Part shown: positions 1-10,130 of the stretch, one piece after another
Position numbering within the stretch: position 1 is the first letter of the stretch
How the letters are laid out: each line of letters opens with the position of its first letter
DNA from: Caenorhabditis elegans
Taxonomy: Eukaryota > Nematoda > Chromadorea > Rhabditida > Rhabditidae
Reading direction: 5' to 3'
Assembly (NCBI RefSeq): GCF_000002985.6
Contig: NC_003283.11
Location: 15,439,501 to 15,503,500 of the forward strand
Length of the DNA: 64,000 nucleotides
The notes under the pieces: generated by a model
The model's database searches: none
Seen by the model: only the letters and a program-made list of their open reading frames with translations
What the model was told of the DNA's origin: nothing
Translations under genes and position numbers: made by a program

Positions 1-832
1 GAATTTTTGAAGTGTTTTTAGCTAACTGGTAGTGCTGCTCTGTTTCTGCAGTTGGATACATCAAGAAATACACGTCAGATGTCCAAATATTTACAATTAA
101 GACACAGGGAAGCATGACAATTAACATCTTAGAACCATCAAAATAATATAATTTTTCTGACCTGAAAAATATAAGTATAAGAATATGAAACAACGGCTTG
201 CACTTGAATACCTGCAAATCGCGATGTATCGATAAAAGAACTGTAAAGCCAGAACGGAAAGACACAGTCAAAATACACCGCAGGTTAGAGCTGAAATTAT
301 TTTAGTTCACACAGAGGTTTTCAAAGAAACGAGTCCTTAAAAAAACGTGTGACAATTTATTAGTTTTCTATCGGTTAGTTCTCAAAAAGAAGTTTAAACA
401 AAATGCTCTCATCCCGCGCCACCCATTAATTTCAATAACTGTTTTTTTTTCTTCTGATGTTTGATTTTTTGAAGAATTTTTACAGCTTCATTGTTAATTT
501 CAGCCTAACTAACATGTTAGAGGAACTCCAATGTTTCTCTGATTGGTGAATGGTCCATTCGAGCAAACGATAAACGACCTGTCCTTGCACGCAAAAACCT
601 AAAATCAAATAAAAATCACAACTATATTTATAAAATACCCTACCGGAAAAGTCAAAATGTCAAGCAAAGAATATAGCATTGCAACAATTGAGAATAATAT
701 CATTAAAATTCGATATCGACCAAAGTTTTTCGATGCTCTACTCAATAATAGATATAATAGGAGAGCATTTATTATTTGTGCAGAAACAAATCCAGTGTAT
801 TGAACTACTTGGATATGGTTCTCACTTCCCAT
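1..832 (-). pseudogene. str-family 7TM chemoreceptor pseudogene, cut by the window edge
   Basis: Four exons can be read on the minus strand with matching phases: 832-644 (ATG at 832), 598-514, 290-212 and 161 to beyond base 1. The reading has str hallmarks: an N-terminal membrane segment, a LLDILTFP stretch, and LALQFFYRYIAIC (the conserved F/H-F-x-YRY block of TM3), followed by SEKLYYFDG. Exon 3 carries an in-frame TGA at 270-268, just before the YRY block, so the copy cannot make a full receptor. All splice sites still look good (for example TTTTCAG at 168-162), so decay is probably recent. The 3' half lies outside the window. The family assignment is from motif recognition; the stop is seen directly. 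Confidence 0.75.
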
Positions 833-1823
833 AGCTCCAAATTCAATGGGTGATATTTGCCAACTTTATCTAAAATGAAAAGAATCAAGAATAAATATGG
901 TACTTTCAGAAAAGAAGGATTATCTAATTAATTGTTAAGAATTCAAAAAAAAAATCAGAAATTGTGTCTGAATCGGAATTATTATCCTTATTTTCCGAAA
1001 TATTGTGCAAAAATGAATAAAAACAACTGATACATGTTTTGACGGAACTCCAAAAATTTTGAATCTAAATTGGAAAAAGACGGCGGGAACAATTTTTGTT
1101 TTCACTTAGACTCGCAATTTTGTTCGAGCAATGAGCAAAAAACAATGCACAGAAAAATATATTATTTAGAAAACGTCATTCTTGCTCTTTTTCACTATTT
1201 TTTTGACAAACATTTTCTAGGAACCGGAATATGGAAATTAAAAAAAAAGGTGGATAATAGTCTCAAAAATGGAGAAAAAAAATTTTCTTAAAGGTGGAGT
1301 GTCTAAATACACTCATAATAGTGCAAAACGGCCGAATATCGTAATAAAGCACTCTAGAAAATTTTAGATTTTTTTATAATTTCCAGTCAAAGTTTTTCCA
1401 AATTGCCGATTTTTATTAAATATGAGCTTTCAAGGACATCTAGAGCAATGTCGCATTTTCCGACCCCTATAGTGTCTTAACACAAATAATTAAATTAAAG
1501 TTAAAGTATAAAAATCGTTGAAAAACATTTTTTTGGTCGACTTCCAAAATTATGAGTGACAAAAACTGAGTAATTCTTACTTTTTGACAGTAAATAAAAA
1601 ATTTCACAAAAATTTTGAAAAGTTCAGAATCTTGGGAAAAATCACATTTTTCAATTGTCAAAATCATGAACAATCTGGAACAATGCTAGAACAATTTTCA
1701 TGTAAAAATTGAAAAATACATATTAGTGAGAGTTCTGTATTAGATTTTTCTTTTAAATTTATTATTTTCAATCAAAGCAAGCATGTTTTATTTTCTAGCC
1801 TAATTCAATCAATAACAAACAAA
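833..1823. other. intergenic, no gene seen
   Basis: AT-rich sequence between two minus-strand chemoreceptor genes. The short open frames here have biased K/N/F composition and no splice-linked partners. I see no repeat, tRNA or conserved motif. Confidence 0.6.
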
Positions 1824-3479
1824 TCAATATAAAACCGAAATAGTGCTCCGTGACTCATTTCTGCTGAACGGGAGTAGATTGATAGTAATTCGAAATATTT
1901 TTTCATTTTCCATGAGCTGCAGACAAAACTTTCGGTATGGTTTATGAGCCCATAATAGGATGACAGTAGAGGTCAGTCCGTGAAGTGCGAGAAATATGAA
2001 AATAAAGTTGTTGCCAGCCTGATTGTAGTATTCAAAAATTATAGAGAATAAAATATACGTGTAAGGAATCAGGCACGCCACTGCAAATGCGATAGCCAGA
2101 AAATTAAATTTAAAAAATATAGGCAAAATTATCTTTGTTTTTTTGCAGAAAATATATTTGTGTTTTTTATCAACATAAATTAAATTTTTTTTGTTGGAAA
2201 ACGATTTCATCTTCCGGTAAACCAATCAGCGGTTGGTGAGGGGCGTGGTCAGCTGCGCTTATTGGCCGGCGTCTGTTTAATTTTTAACTATCTCTTTTTT
2301 TTAAAACTATTTCCTTCATTTTTGTGATTGTCGATTTTTCATTTTTCACAGACTTTTGAGGTACTAATTTTTTTAAAATGAACATCAAGTTGAACTCCTC
2401 AAGTTATTTTCTGTCTCACCTGCGCATAAATCGCCTGTAAAAATTTCTTTTGCAAATGCATTGTCTGTTGAGATTGAACTGATTTCCGTAATGATAAGCT
2501 CAGATTCCAATGGATCAGCACAATGAATACAGTCACCTCTGTGATTATGAGCCCTGCCACAAAGAAGAGGTCCAACAGGACCCAGCTCAGCTCAATTGCT
2601 ATGACGTATAAAGGAGACGATTTGATTTCATCGGACAAAAATGGGAGTTTCTGGAATATTATATTTTTTTAAGTTTTGGTTCAAATTTGAAAACTCACTG
2701 CAAAAACAACTTGCAAACCCAAAGCTTGATCTGGAGCGGCTAAAATTATTGGTATCATGAAGGTTACCGCTATAATATAATTAAAAATTATTAATGGTAT
2801 CCGATAATAACGCCATGACGTATTTGTTGCAAATATTTGATAGAAACGGTTTTCGAAAATCAATATCATTGCGTCGAAAACCACTGAAAATTGGGAACTT
2901 CTTGAATTAGTTTTTGAAAATTTTTTGGAATGTTAACCGTTTAAAATTAACTATTGTTAATTTTTTTTCTCAAAATTTATGAGTTTTTTTAAATCTTGCC
3001 AATTATTAATCAAATTCGCCCTCATATCAAAAAAAATTGAAGCCAACCAATCAGCGACATATACCACGCCCCCTACTCATCGTTGATTGGCCAGCGCTGA
3101 ATAGATCGCGTTTATTTAATTTTGCGATGATCTAATGCGCCGTGGTTTTTGACAATGTTTAAAACTTTCACTTACTACATAAAAAAGTCAGTATCAAGTA
3201 GGTAATAATAGACGTCGGAACTTTGAAAACAGTTCCCAAAATGCCTAATGGATACCCAGCCAGTGCTGGAAATACCAGAAAAGGTACGCTCAATACAGTA
3301 TCCCCAAGGTCAAAAATTAAGCACCAAAAGTGAAAATTGAACAGGCTCCACTTCACAGAACTCATTATTTTTGGGGTTTTGAATAAAATACAGTAGATGC
3401 CAAACATATTTAAGGGGCATGTGATTATGGTAATAAAATGCAGAGAATAATATAAAAACTCTGGAGTTTCAAAAAGCAT
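1824..3479 (-). CDS. srh-family 7TM chemoreceptor, 3' part uncertain
   Basis: Minus-strand exons 3479-3176, 2883-2699 and 2650-2420 join in phase. They show the srh pattern: PLNMFGIYCILFKTP then SVKWSLFNFHFW in exon 1, the FENRF motif and an NY...PDQ block in exon 2, and a KLPFLSDEI start in exon 3. The last exon holds FEYYNQAGNN and LHGLTSTVILLWAHKPYR and ends at 1824. Its 3' splice site is not obvious: the homologous start would lie near 2085-2105, but no consensus acceptor in the right phase is there, and using an AG near 2131 would add about 12 residues. It is either a divergent receptor or an early pseudogene. Introns 1 and 3 each hold one copy of a 44-bp palindromic repeat. The product would be a seven-transmembrane odorant or taste receptor in chemosensory cilia. 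Confidence 0.65.
2222..2265 (+). repeat. 44-bp palindromic repeat, copy 1
   Basis: Arms CCAATCAGCG and CGCTTATTGG form a near-perfect hairpin around a core containing GGGCGTGGT. It lies in intron 3 of the srh gene at 1824-3479 and is much more GC-rich than its surroundings. Its inverted partner is at 3047-3090. Confidence 0.7.
3047..3090 (-). repeat. 44-bp palindromic repeat, copy 2 (inverted)
   Basis: Same length and layout as 2222-2265 but in the opposite orientation: arms CCAATCAGCG and CGTTGATTGG, with core ACCACGCCCC, the complement of GGGGCGTGGT. It lies in intron 1 of the same srh gene. Confidence 0.7.
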
Positions 3480-3900
3480 TCAAAAGATTAATATGATGTG
3501 GAAACTTTCAGAAAAAAAAACGAAATTCGATCACCAAAATGCACACTTTGTGCTACCTAATAATATGTAATTAGGCGAGCTTCTCCAAAAAAAGAAATGT
3601 ATGTAGATTGCTCTTGGAAACATTTAATGTTCTTTGGAAGTTCTTATTTAGTCACAATTTTAGTTTGTTGAAAGAAAACTATTCCATTTGTCAGAAGACA
3701 TTCTAAATAATGCTTCGTGAATCTAGAAACAACCTGTTGAGATCTTTTTCAATGTTTAGGTGCACCCATTCAAAAGGTCTTACAAATTATATAATATGTA
3801 TAATCCTTTTTAAATGAAAACTTTAAAAATCATCTAAAAACTTTTTTATTGAAAAATGAAAGATAGTCAACACTTCATTCAAACTTTACGTGATCAATAT
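3480..3900. other. intergenic, no gene seen
   Basis: AT-rich spacer between the srh gene start and the 3' end of the small secreted-protein gene. No motif recognised. Confidence 0.5.
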
Positions 3901-4343
3901 TCATTTTTCGCAATTATTCACTTCTCCCCTTCCGGTCAATTGTGGCGGAGTGGTATTTCCGAATCCTCTGTATGCGTACAAATCAAGAGATACCTCCATT
4001 GGAGCTGGTCCCAATCCAGTGACCGTTGCATTGAACACAATATCTTCTAGGGATGATCTTATCCATTTGACATTGAAAGCAATTTTGTTGTTGGATGGAA
4101 GACTCATTAGTTTCTCTATAACTTGGCCTGCAAAAATATTGCAAACTAGAACAAATAACAATATAATCATTCTTACTTTGATTGTATTCTCTTTTGCAAT
4201 CGTTTAAAGAAAAGTAGCCCGTAAAAAGGTATCCTATTTCATCTTTATCCTTCGATTGCACCGTCTTTGAGCTCATGGGTATTGCTAACAGCATGAAGAG
4301 CAGCAACTGAGATCAGTATGAAGATAAACATAGAATATTTCAT
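3901..4343 (-). CDS. small putative secreted protein
   Basis: A two-exon model, 4343-4262 and 4127-3901 (minus strand), gives about 102 residues. The protein begins with a clear signal peptide (MKYSMFIFILISVAALHA). The mature domain has N-glycosylation-like NAT and NTT sites and a C-terminal VNNCEK. The intron begins with a non-ideal donor (G|GTGCAA) and ends at TTTTTGCAG. A stronger donor-like AAA|GTAAGA lies inside this intron, but using it would need another frame with no signal peptide. TATATATATA occurs about 60 bp upstream of the ATG. I do not recognise the family. The signal peptide plus splice-phase agreement supports a real gene; the exact exon 1 end is uncertain. Confidence 0.5.
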
Positions 4344-5423
4344 GTTGTTTGAGAATAAAATAAAATAAAATCCTATCGAATCATATTGTGGTCAGCATAT
4401 ATATATAGCAAAGAATTTAATCAAGGGAAGATAAACACAAATGGGAAAATAAACAAAACAAATTGAATTCTGTAAGAAAGATTTCCAAATTGATAAGTGA
4501 GTTATTGAGAAGTAAGCTTCCGACGACCTCCGTCTAAAATAGCAGAATGATTATATTTCTCAAGTTAAAAAATATTAATTTCAGAAACGAAACCTTCGGT
4601 CCAGGTGTCACCCATTGTGGATCTCACGAGAATCAGGGTCAATAGAGGATCATAATCTTAGACCTTTCTTGTAACTTTTTTGTTTATTGTGCAAAAACTT
4701 CATCTATTTATAAATACTGTTTGATAAGGACTACGTAATTTTCCAATTTTGTCTTCAATAAATCACCTGCTTCTGCAAAACGTTATGTTTCATTTAGCGG
4801 CACATTTCAATTGAAAAGTCATGCATATCTCGTATTTCTCAAAAAAAATGGAAAATTCATATCTGTCAATAATCTGAGAATATGCAATACATACAGATTT
4901 ATACAGATTTAGGCATATGAAGCAAGTTCTCGAAAAATTGTTCTTTTTTTTGCTTTTAAAAATTACAAATTGAGAAATTCACGCTGATAAACTAAATCTT
5001 GCACTTTCTTATACTTTTAGAATTTCTAGAAAGTTTTCTGACCAACAAGTCTTGCTCACTTTAAATTATATAGCACTCTCAGGCAAGCGTCCCCCATATA
5101 ATATTTTATTGGGCGCCAGTGAGTTTCACTTTCCGGTTTTTTCTAGTCCTAGTGGGCAACCGGAAATGTTGACATCGTTTTGAAAATAAAAAGCCAAGAA
5201 AATTTTCATGTTCAAAGTGTTATCAAGAAAAAGTAAAAAAAGTTAATCAACTGTTTAAAATTTCAGCTGATCATAAAAGTTATATCATGAGTTCTCTTAT
5301 CAATTCTGCTCTACTTCATTTCCGCCCATTGAGCACGGCATTTAAATACCGTAACGCTTGCAATACCACCAGAAAGCCTCTCTAAATTTCTATTTGCATA
5401 AATCCAAATATTTCCAGATCATA
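4344..5423. other. intergenic, weak exon-like fragment
   Basis: AT-rich spacer. A possible terminal exon follows TTTCAG near 4585 on the plus strand, with an open frame to a TAA near 4650 and AATAAA near 4758, but I find no start exon for it. An inverted repeat TTCCGGTT...AACCGGAA lies near 5133-5166. A TTTCCAG just before the ATG at 5424 looks like a trans- or cis-splice acceptor for the next gene. Confidence 0.35.
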
Positions 5424-5801
5424 ATGAGTGACGATGACCCGCGAAGATTCTGTCTGAGATGTATGGGAGAGTGTACTGATAATGACTGTCAATATCATCC
5501 TGAAGTCATCAGAATCAATCAACAACGAGAACAAGGTTTGTTTTTTCCCTTTTATCAAAGAGCGCCTGCTCAAGTTTTTTTGTAAAATGATTTTCGTTTA
5601 GGGACAAGTTTAAATACAGATTTTGTCACTGGGGAGACCGTCGAATTTTAAATCGCACTTGCTTTTTTTTCAATTTCAAAATTTACAGAACCTCCATATA
5701 GATTTCACGATCCGGAACTTCAATACGTAGTGCACGCATGCGATCCCCGTGTGATTGCTTATGCTGCTAGAAACCTGGAAGAATCGGATGAGGATGACTG
5801 A
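5424..5801 (+). CDS. small acidic Cys-containing protein
   Basis: Two exons, 5424-5535 and 5689-5801, join in phase to give 74 residues. The N-terminal half has a compact cysteine cluster (FCLRCMGECTDNDCQYHP), which could bind a metal. Exon 2 starts with EPPYRFHDP, and the protein ends in an acidic LEESDEDD tail. The ATG follows a TTTCCAG acceptor by a few bases, typical of trans-spliced nematode mRNAs, and AATAAA occurs about 50 bp after the stop. Exon 2 layout (PP...DP... then an acidic tail) resembles that of the gene at 9788-10059, so the two may be diverged paralogues. Function is unknown and no signal peptide is present. Confidence 0.65.
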
Positions 5802-6352
5802 ATGAAACCCTACACAAAGCGATCATTTTTTGTTGAAAAACAATTTTATGTAATAAATTTTTTAAATACATTTTTTGACTTTTGAGGATGATAGAAATAA
5901 AAACGAATTCATAATTATGACAGGCGGTTTTCTTGTTCTACATACTTGTAGTCGCAGCGGCCGAAAATTTATTTTCATTGAATAATAACCTACTTATGTT
6001 GTATATATTGGCCGTTTGTTAAGAGGTACATTTCCAAATGCAAACTTTTAAGTTCTCAAGAATAGAAAGTTATTATAATTTTAAGAAAGGTTAAAACAAC
6101 TCAATTGTCTTTTTCGTTTGCTCAAAAAGTATAATTTTGCAGCGCCGTGTTTTCCGCGAAAATCTGAATTACATATAAGTATTTGTTCAAACTTTTCAAT
6201 TACTTTACTCATTGGAACTATTTTTAGTGCTTTTCAACTTCAAAAAACACAAAGTTACGTAGAAATTCCAATCTTTCAGCGTAGTAACCTTAAAAATAAA
6301 CACCTGCCCTGCCTGTTATTCGAACTTTTGTTACCCCGACCTCATTTCTCCA
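5802..6352. other. intergenic, upstream of srh gene
   Basis: Contains the AATAAA signal of the preceding small gene, then AT-rich sequence. An open frame at 6118-6366 is not linked to any splice model and runs into the srh start in another frame. Nothing else seen. Confidence 0.5.
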
Positions 6353-7782
6353 ATGATCTCGTGTGAAAGTCACTACCTAGCCAGTCCTGGTTTTCTAAAA
6401 TTAGCGTTTCATATAATAACAGCCGTGGCAACTCCAATACATGCATTTGGATTTTATTGTATTGTCTGTAAGACGCCAGTTCATATGAAGTCCGTCAAAT
6501 GGTTGTTATTCAACTTACATTGTTGGTGCATTTTTCTTGATATTACTATCAGTTTTCTGGGTATTCCTTATATTTTGCTACCTGCTATGGCAGGCTATGG
6601 ACTAGGTCCTGTTGAGTCTCCGGGCTTATTTTTCTATCTAGGAGTCACTTTTATCACCGGTAAGAGGAGCTAATTGTGGCTGAAAAGCCGATAGGAAAAT
6701 ATGTTTCTATTTAATAGTTTTTTTAATGGTCTTTGGTGAAGTTTCTAAAATTTTGAAATAATTTGAACAATATTGATGACTGGTTTTAAATGCTGGGGTT
6801 CTCTTATGATCTTTCACATAAGCATATTCCCAATATTTTTTGAACATTAAACCAAACGCCATTTTTTCAGCCGCCTGATTTTAACACGCACGTTAACAAA
6901 AATAATTATTCTTCAATCTACGACTATTTGAACACAAAAACAATTTTTTATCAATAAAATTCAAATTTACTAGAAGTTTTCAGTTTCTAGATAATTGTAT
7001 TAAAACCAAGCTTTCAGGCGTCACCACGGCAGTATTTGTAACTTTTGAGAACAGATTCCATATATTATTTGGTCAAAACTCCAAGTGGAGGCATTTCCGA
7101 AAGTATGCAATCGTTTTCAGCTATATTATTGTGCCTCTGTACTACTTGCCAATTCAATTTCTAATTCCTGAGCAAGTAACGGGACGGGAACTTTCTTGGG
7201 CGGTAAGTTTCATTTTTCAAAATATGGTTCCAATTATTTGTCATTGAAGATGCTCAGTTGCATCCCGGAGCTTCCTGATGATGGCCGGGAACTGTTCGTT
7301 TTTGCAACTGAACTTATTGGTCCAGCAATCACAATGATTGTTTCTGAAAGTGTTCCAAGTATTCAGTGTGGAACATTTTTGACTCTTAATATTTATAATT
7401 TGATATTTGCGAGACCCAGTGGCATTTCAAAAAAGACAGTTCAAATGCAACATAGGCTGGTGGTCGCCTTGATTATACAGGTTCGCATGAGTTTTTATGA
7501 TGACTTCCAAAATAAGAATAAATTCAGACATCCTTTACACTATTTCTTTTCGTGGTCCCTGTCAATGTTCTCATTGCATTTGTATACTTTGACTATCAGA
7601 ATCAGTTTCATAGCAATTTGATATTTTTTGCTCTTGCAATTCACGGTATTGCTTCCACACTTATTATGGTGTTCGCCCATAAACCATATCGAGACTTTGC
7701 CTTTTCTCCGTTCGAACGATTTTTCATAGATCACACAACTGTAGATGTGCTCCCCGTGTTTTCGACATCAAGGACTCACTAA
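6353..7782 (+). CDS. srh-family 7TM chemoreceptor, intact
   Basis: Four exons, 6353-6659, 7018-7202, 7250-7480 and 7528-7782, join in phase into 325 residues. Diagnostic srh blocks in order: YLASPGFL, PIHAFGFYCIVCKTP, MKSVKWLLFNLHCW, the FENRFHILFGQN motif in exon 2, IPEQVTGRELSWA at its end, a CIPELPDDGR loop, SKKTVQMQHRLVVALIIQ before exon 4, then YQNQ...AIHGIAST...AHKPYRDF. Exon lengths of 185 and 231 recur in neighbouring srh genes. The acceptor of exon 3 (ATTGAAG) is weak but keeps phase. A broken duplicate lies at 12833-16270. It likely encodes a chemosensory receptor in the plasma membrane of sensory neurons; the ligand is unknown. Confidence 0.88.
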
Positions 7783-8139
7783 CAAATCACGAGTCTTCAA
7801 AAGTGGTTAAAACTTATTCGGGAAATCATTAGTGGAAAATTTTAAAGCGAAGATTCCAGTTTGAATAAATGTTTTTCAAAATCTCATTTTTCGAGTGGAA
7901 TAAAAATATGTTAGGAGTTCCCAGAATCGTATGATTTTTTTGCCCTTTTAAGTTCTAAATGCCACCGATTCAATACAACAATTGCATGTGTAAACTTGGC
8001 AAAATGTAGAAATTTTGCAGAATTTTCTTTTAAAAATTATATAATATTTTCTTTAAATGCACGTTTAATAAATATTAAAATAGAATCAAATGATACGAAA
8101 AACTTAAATAGAGTAATTTTAGATTAACGCTGTGAAGTT
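7783..8139. other. intergenic, convergent 3' ends
   Basis: Lies between the plus-strand srh gene and the minus-strand Ser/Gly-rich gene. AT-rich with AATAAA-like hexamers; no other signal. Confidence 0.5.
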
Positions 8140-8708
8140 TCAGGTAGCAGTGGCAGTCGCGGCTGAAAAACATTTTGGAATGTATTCACAAGTTAAAAAA
8201 AACGTTTTAAAACTCACTATAAGTGACCCCTGGCTTGAGTACAGCTCCATCGTCTTTGGTTCCATCTTCATACTCATAACATTTCATGTTCTGCTTCTTT
8301 TTAGTAGTGGTGAACGTTTTACTGCTCGCTTCTCCACTTCCACCACCACCAGCTCCGCCAGTACTCGTAGAGTTGTCACTTGACATTTCTGTTTCAGCAG
8401 CTGCTCCACTACCAGATAACATTGCAGATGTCATGTCACTGGTTGTAGTGTCACTCGAACCATCAACTGAATTAGAGCTTTCAAGATCGTGTTATAAAAT
8501 GCAAAAGATCTATTGTTTGTATATTTTTGGGTATGAGCTTTTAACGTAGAGATATGTGGGTGCCGGAAGAATACAGGTTTTTTCCCAATAAAAACAGTTA
8601 CCATAGAATTTGCACAATCCATGTTTCTTTTGCGGCATCGACGGAGCACACGAATGAGCACGTGATAAAAATTGCAATTAAGGAAAAAATCAATTGAACA
8701 GACTTCAT
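8140..8708 (-). CDS. small secreted Ser/Gly/Thr-rich protein
   Basis: Three minus-strand exons, 8708-8602, 8477-8218 and 8162-8140, join in phase to give about 129 residues. The first 24 or so residues form a signal peptide (MKSVQLIFSLIAIF...). After it comes a low-complexity segment with many Ser, Thr and Ala, a GGAGGGGSGEASS stretch, a basic TKKKQNMKCYEYEDG patch and an alternating Thr-Ala tail encoded by the tiny last exon. There are few cysteines and no recognisable domain. The acceptor of exon 2 (TTGAAAG) is non-ideal; the next one (ATTCAG, 11 nt later) would hit a stop. It may be a linker-type matrix or cuticle protein; the function is unknown. Confidence 0.55.
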
Positions 8709-9787
8709 CCCAGGCACGTGTGGCAAGTGCGTTAATTATTATTGTTATATCAACATCTACATATCATCAATAAATATCATAATGATAATATGAATATAAC
8801 TAGTTGAACTGGTCTTGTTGTTTAGCGTCGGAAAATTGAAAGTGCTGAGGCGAGTGGTTCGATGAACGATGAGCGTCCTTGATTCACGATTTTAAACATT
8901 TTTGAGATAAATGGTAATTTCCATGACTTCTACTGAATTAGTTGGCATCTTGTGGAAAAGCATGTGAATTTCCTGTTTGGTCCGAAACTCTGTACAAATT
9001 TCTTCATGTCGATTTTTGATAATATTTTTTGTTATTATTCGAAACTCGTTATCAGGGCTCCAATAAGATAAGCTGCACAACTTCCATCCGATAAAAGTGG
9101 TTAAAGTGGAAATAATACTATAATAGTATTTCTCTGCGTCCACAAAATAAGCTCACCGAGGTGGTTGGACGTACAACCGATAATGAAGTCAATGATGAAT
9201 GATTGTGATTGCCAATTGAATGCTTCTGCCCAATAGTGTCAGTCAATAGGTTTTGCTAATTGTAACATTTTATGGTCATCGAAATTGGTGTTGGCCAATA
9301 AAAATGTGTTGGTGGAGCCAAACAAGTGTGATTCACAATTTTTAGTACCCAATTAAAAAGTAATTGTTTCGTACCGGAAATGTTGGTATACATTTTTTAT
9401 GGTTAAAATTTAGCTTTTCAGGATTTTTTTCAATGGTTAATAACCTTTTGGAGAAATGATTGAAAGCATTCTGATGGGTTCTTATGGCAACAGTTCATAA
9501 TAAATTTTTCAAACAATTTTCAGAAAATTGTATTTTTAAAAAGCGGTGAAAACTCTGTTTTCTTCTCAATAGGTGGTGCAAACTATTTGACTCAATAAAA
9601 AAATTTTGTCAGATGGTTTTTACTATAAGTTCTTCCTCACTTTAATTTTTTGTCCAGGACATTTCTTTTTCTTATCAGTTGCAACCTATTCATCCCCGCT
9701 CTTTTGAAAAGTGTTGAAATACTGTAGAGATTGCTGCATCACCAGTGAGCCATTCTCATTTAAAACTTGTACTAATTCCAAACCATC
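8709..9787. other. intergenic with one unlinked ORF
   Basis: A minus-strand open frame of 83 codons at 9143-8892 has protein-like composition (two Cys, mixed charge) but starts at a non-ATG codon, and I found no convincing upstream exon or family match. The rest is AT-rich. Confidence 0.3.
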
Positions 9788-10059
9788 ATGGATTCCGAGG
9801 ACGATTACGAGTATGGCGGTCGACCTGAATCAACACGGAGACAAGAACCGAGAAGACAGAGAAGTGAGTTTTTTTATTTATTGTTGTGGCCAAATTTAAT
9901 TTTGAAATTATTTTCGGTCGCTATGTACCGCCTGTTTGGACTCAAGACCCCAACAATCCAAATATATGGACCACACCCAGTTGTCAAATTTTTCCACCCG
10001 AACGTGCCTTCGAAACTTCTTCGGAGGACGATTCTGATGATGATTTTGAATGGAATTAA
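9788..10059 (+). CDS. small acidic-tailed protein with a defective splice acceptor
   Basis: Exon 1 (9788-9863) encodes an acidic then Arg-rich segment (MDSEDDYEYGG...RRQR) and ends at A|GTGAGT. The best homologous exon 2 would begin at 9917 (RYVPPVWTQDP...) and run to a TAA at 10057-10059 after a run of Asp/Glu (SSEDDSDDDFEWN). At the expected acceptor the sequence reads TTTTCG, not TTTTCAG. The next AG in the same phase is at 9945-9946, which would skip 10 residues. AATAAA follows about 40 bp after the stop. Layout resembles the gene at 5424-5801 (PP...DP, acidic tail). It may be a working gene using the downstream AG or a fresh pseudogene. No signal peptide; function unknown. Confidence 0.5.
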
Positions 10060-10130
10060 ATGCAATTCTCTGATTTTTTTTTCTCTTCATGTTGCAATAA
10101 ATGTTTACGATGGAATACTCAAATACAAAT

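Noticed and set aside
3890-4207. Plus-strand open frames over the small secreted-protein gene
   Set aside because: They are antisense to a model with a signal peptide and matching splice phase and have no start context or splice partners.
5133-5166. TTCCGGTT...AACCGGAA inverted repeat as a terminator
   Set aside because: Hairpin terminators of this kind are not used by animal Pol II genes, and no gene ends there; it may be chance.
8892-9143. 83-codon minus-strand frame
   Set aside because: Composition is protein-like, but it lacks an ATG and a convincing upstream exon, and I recognise no family; left as an unresolved ORF.
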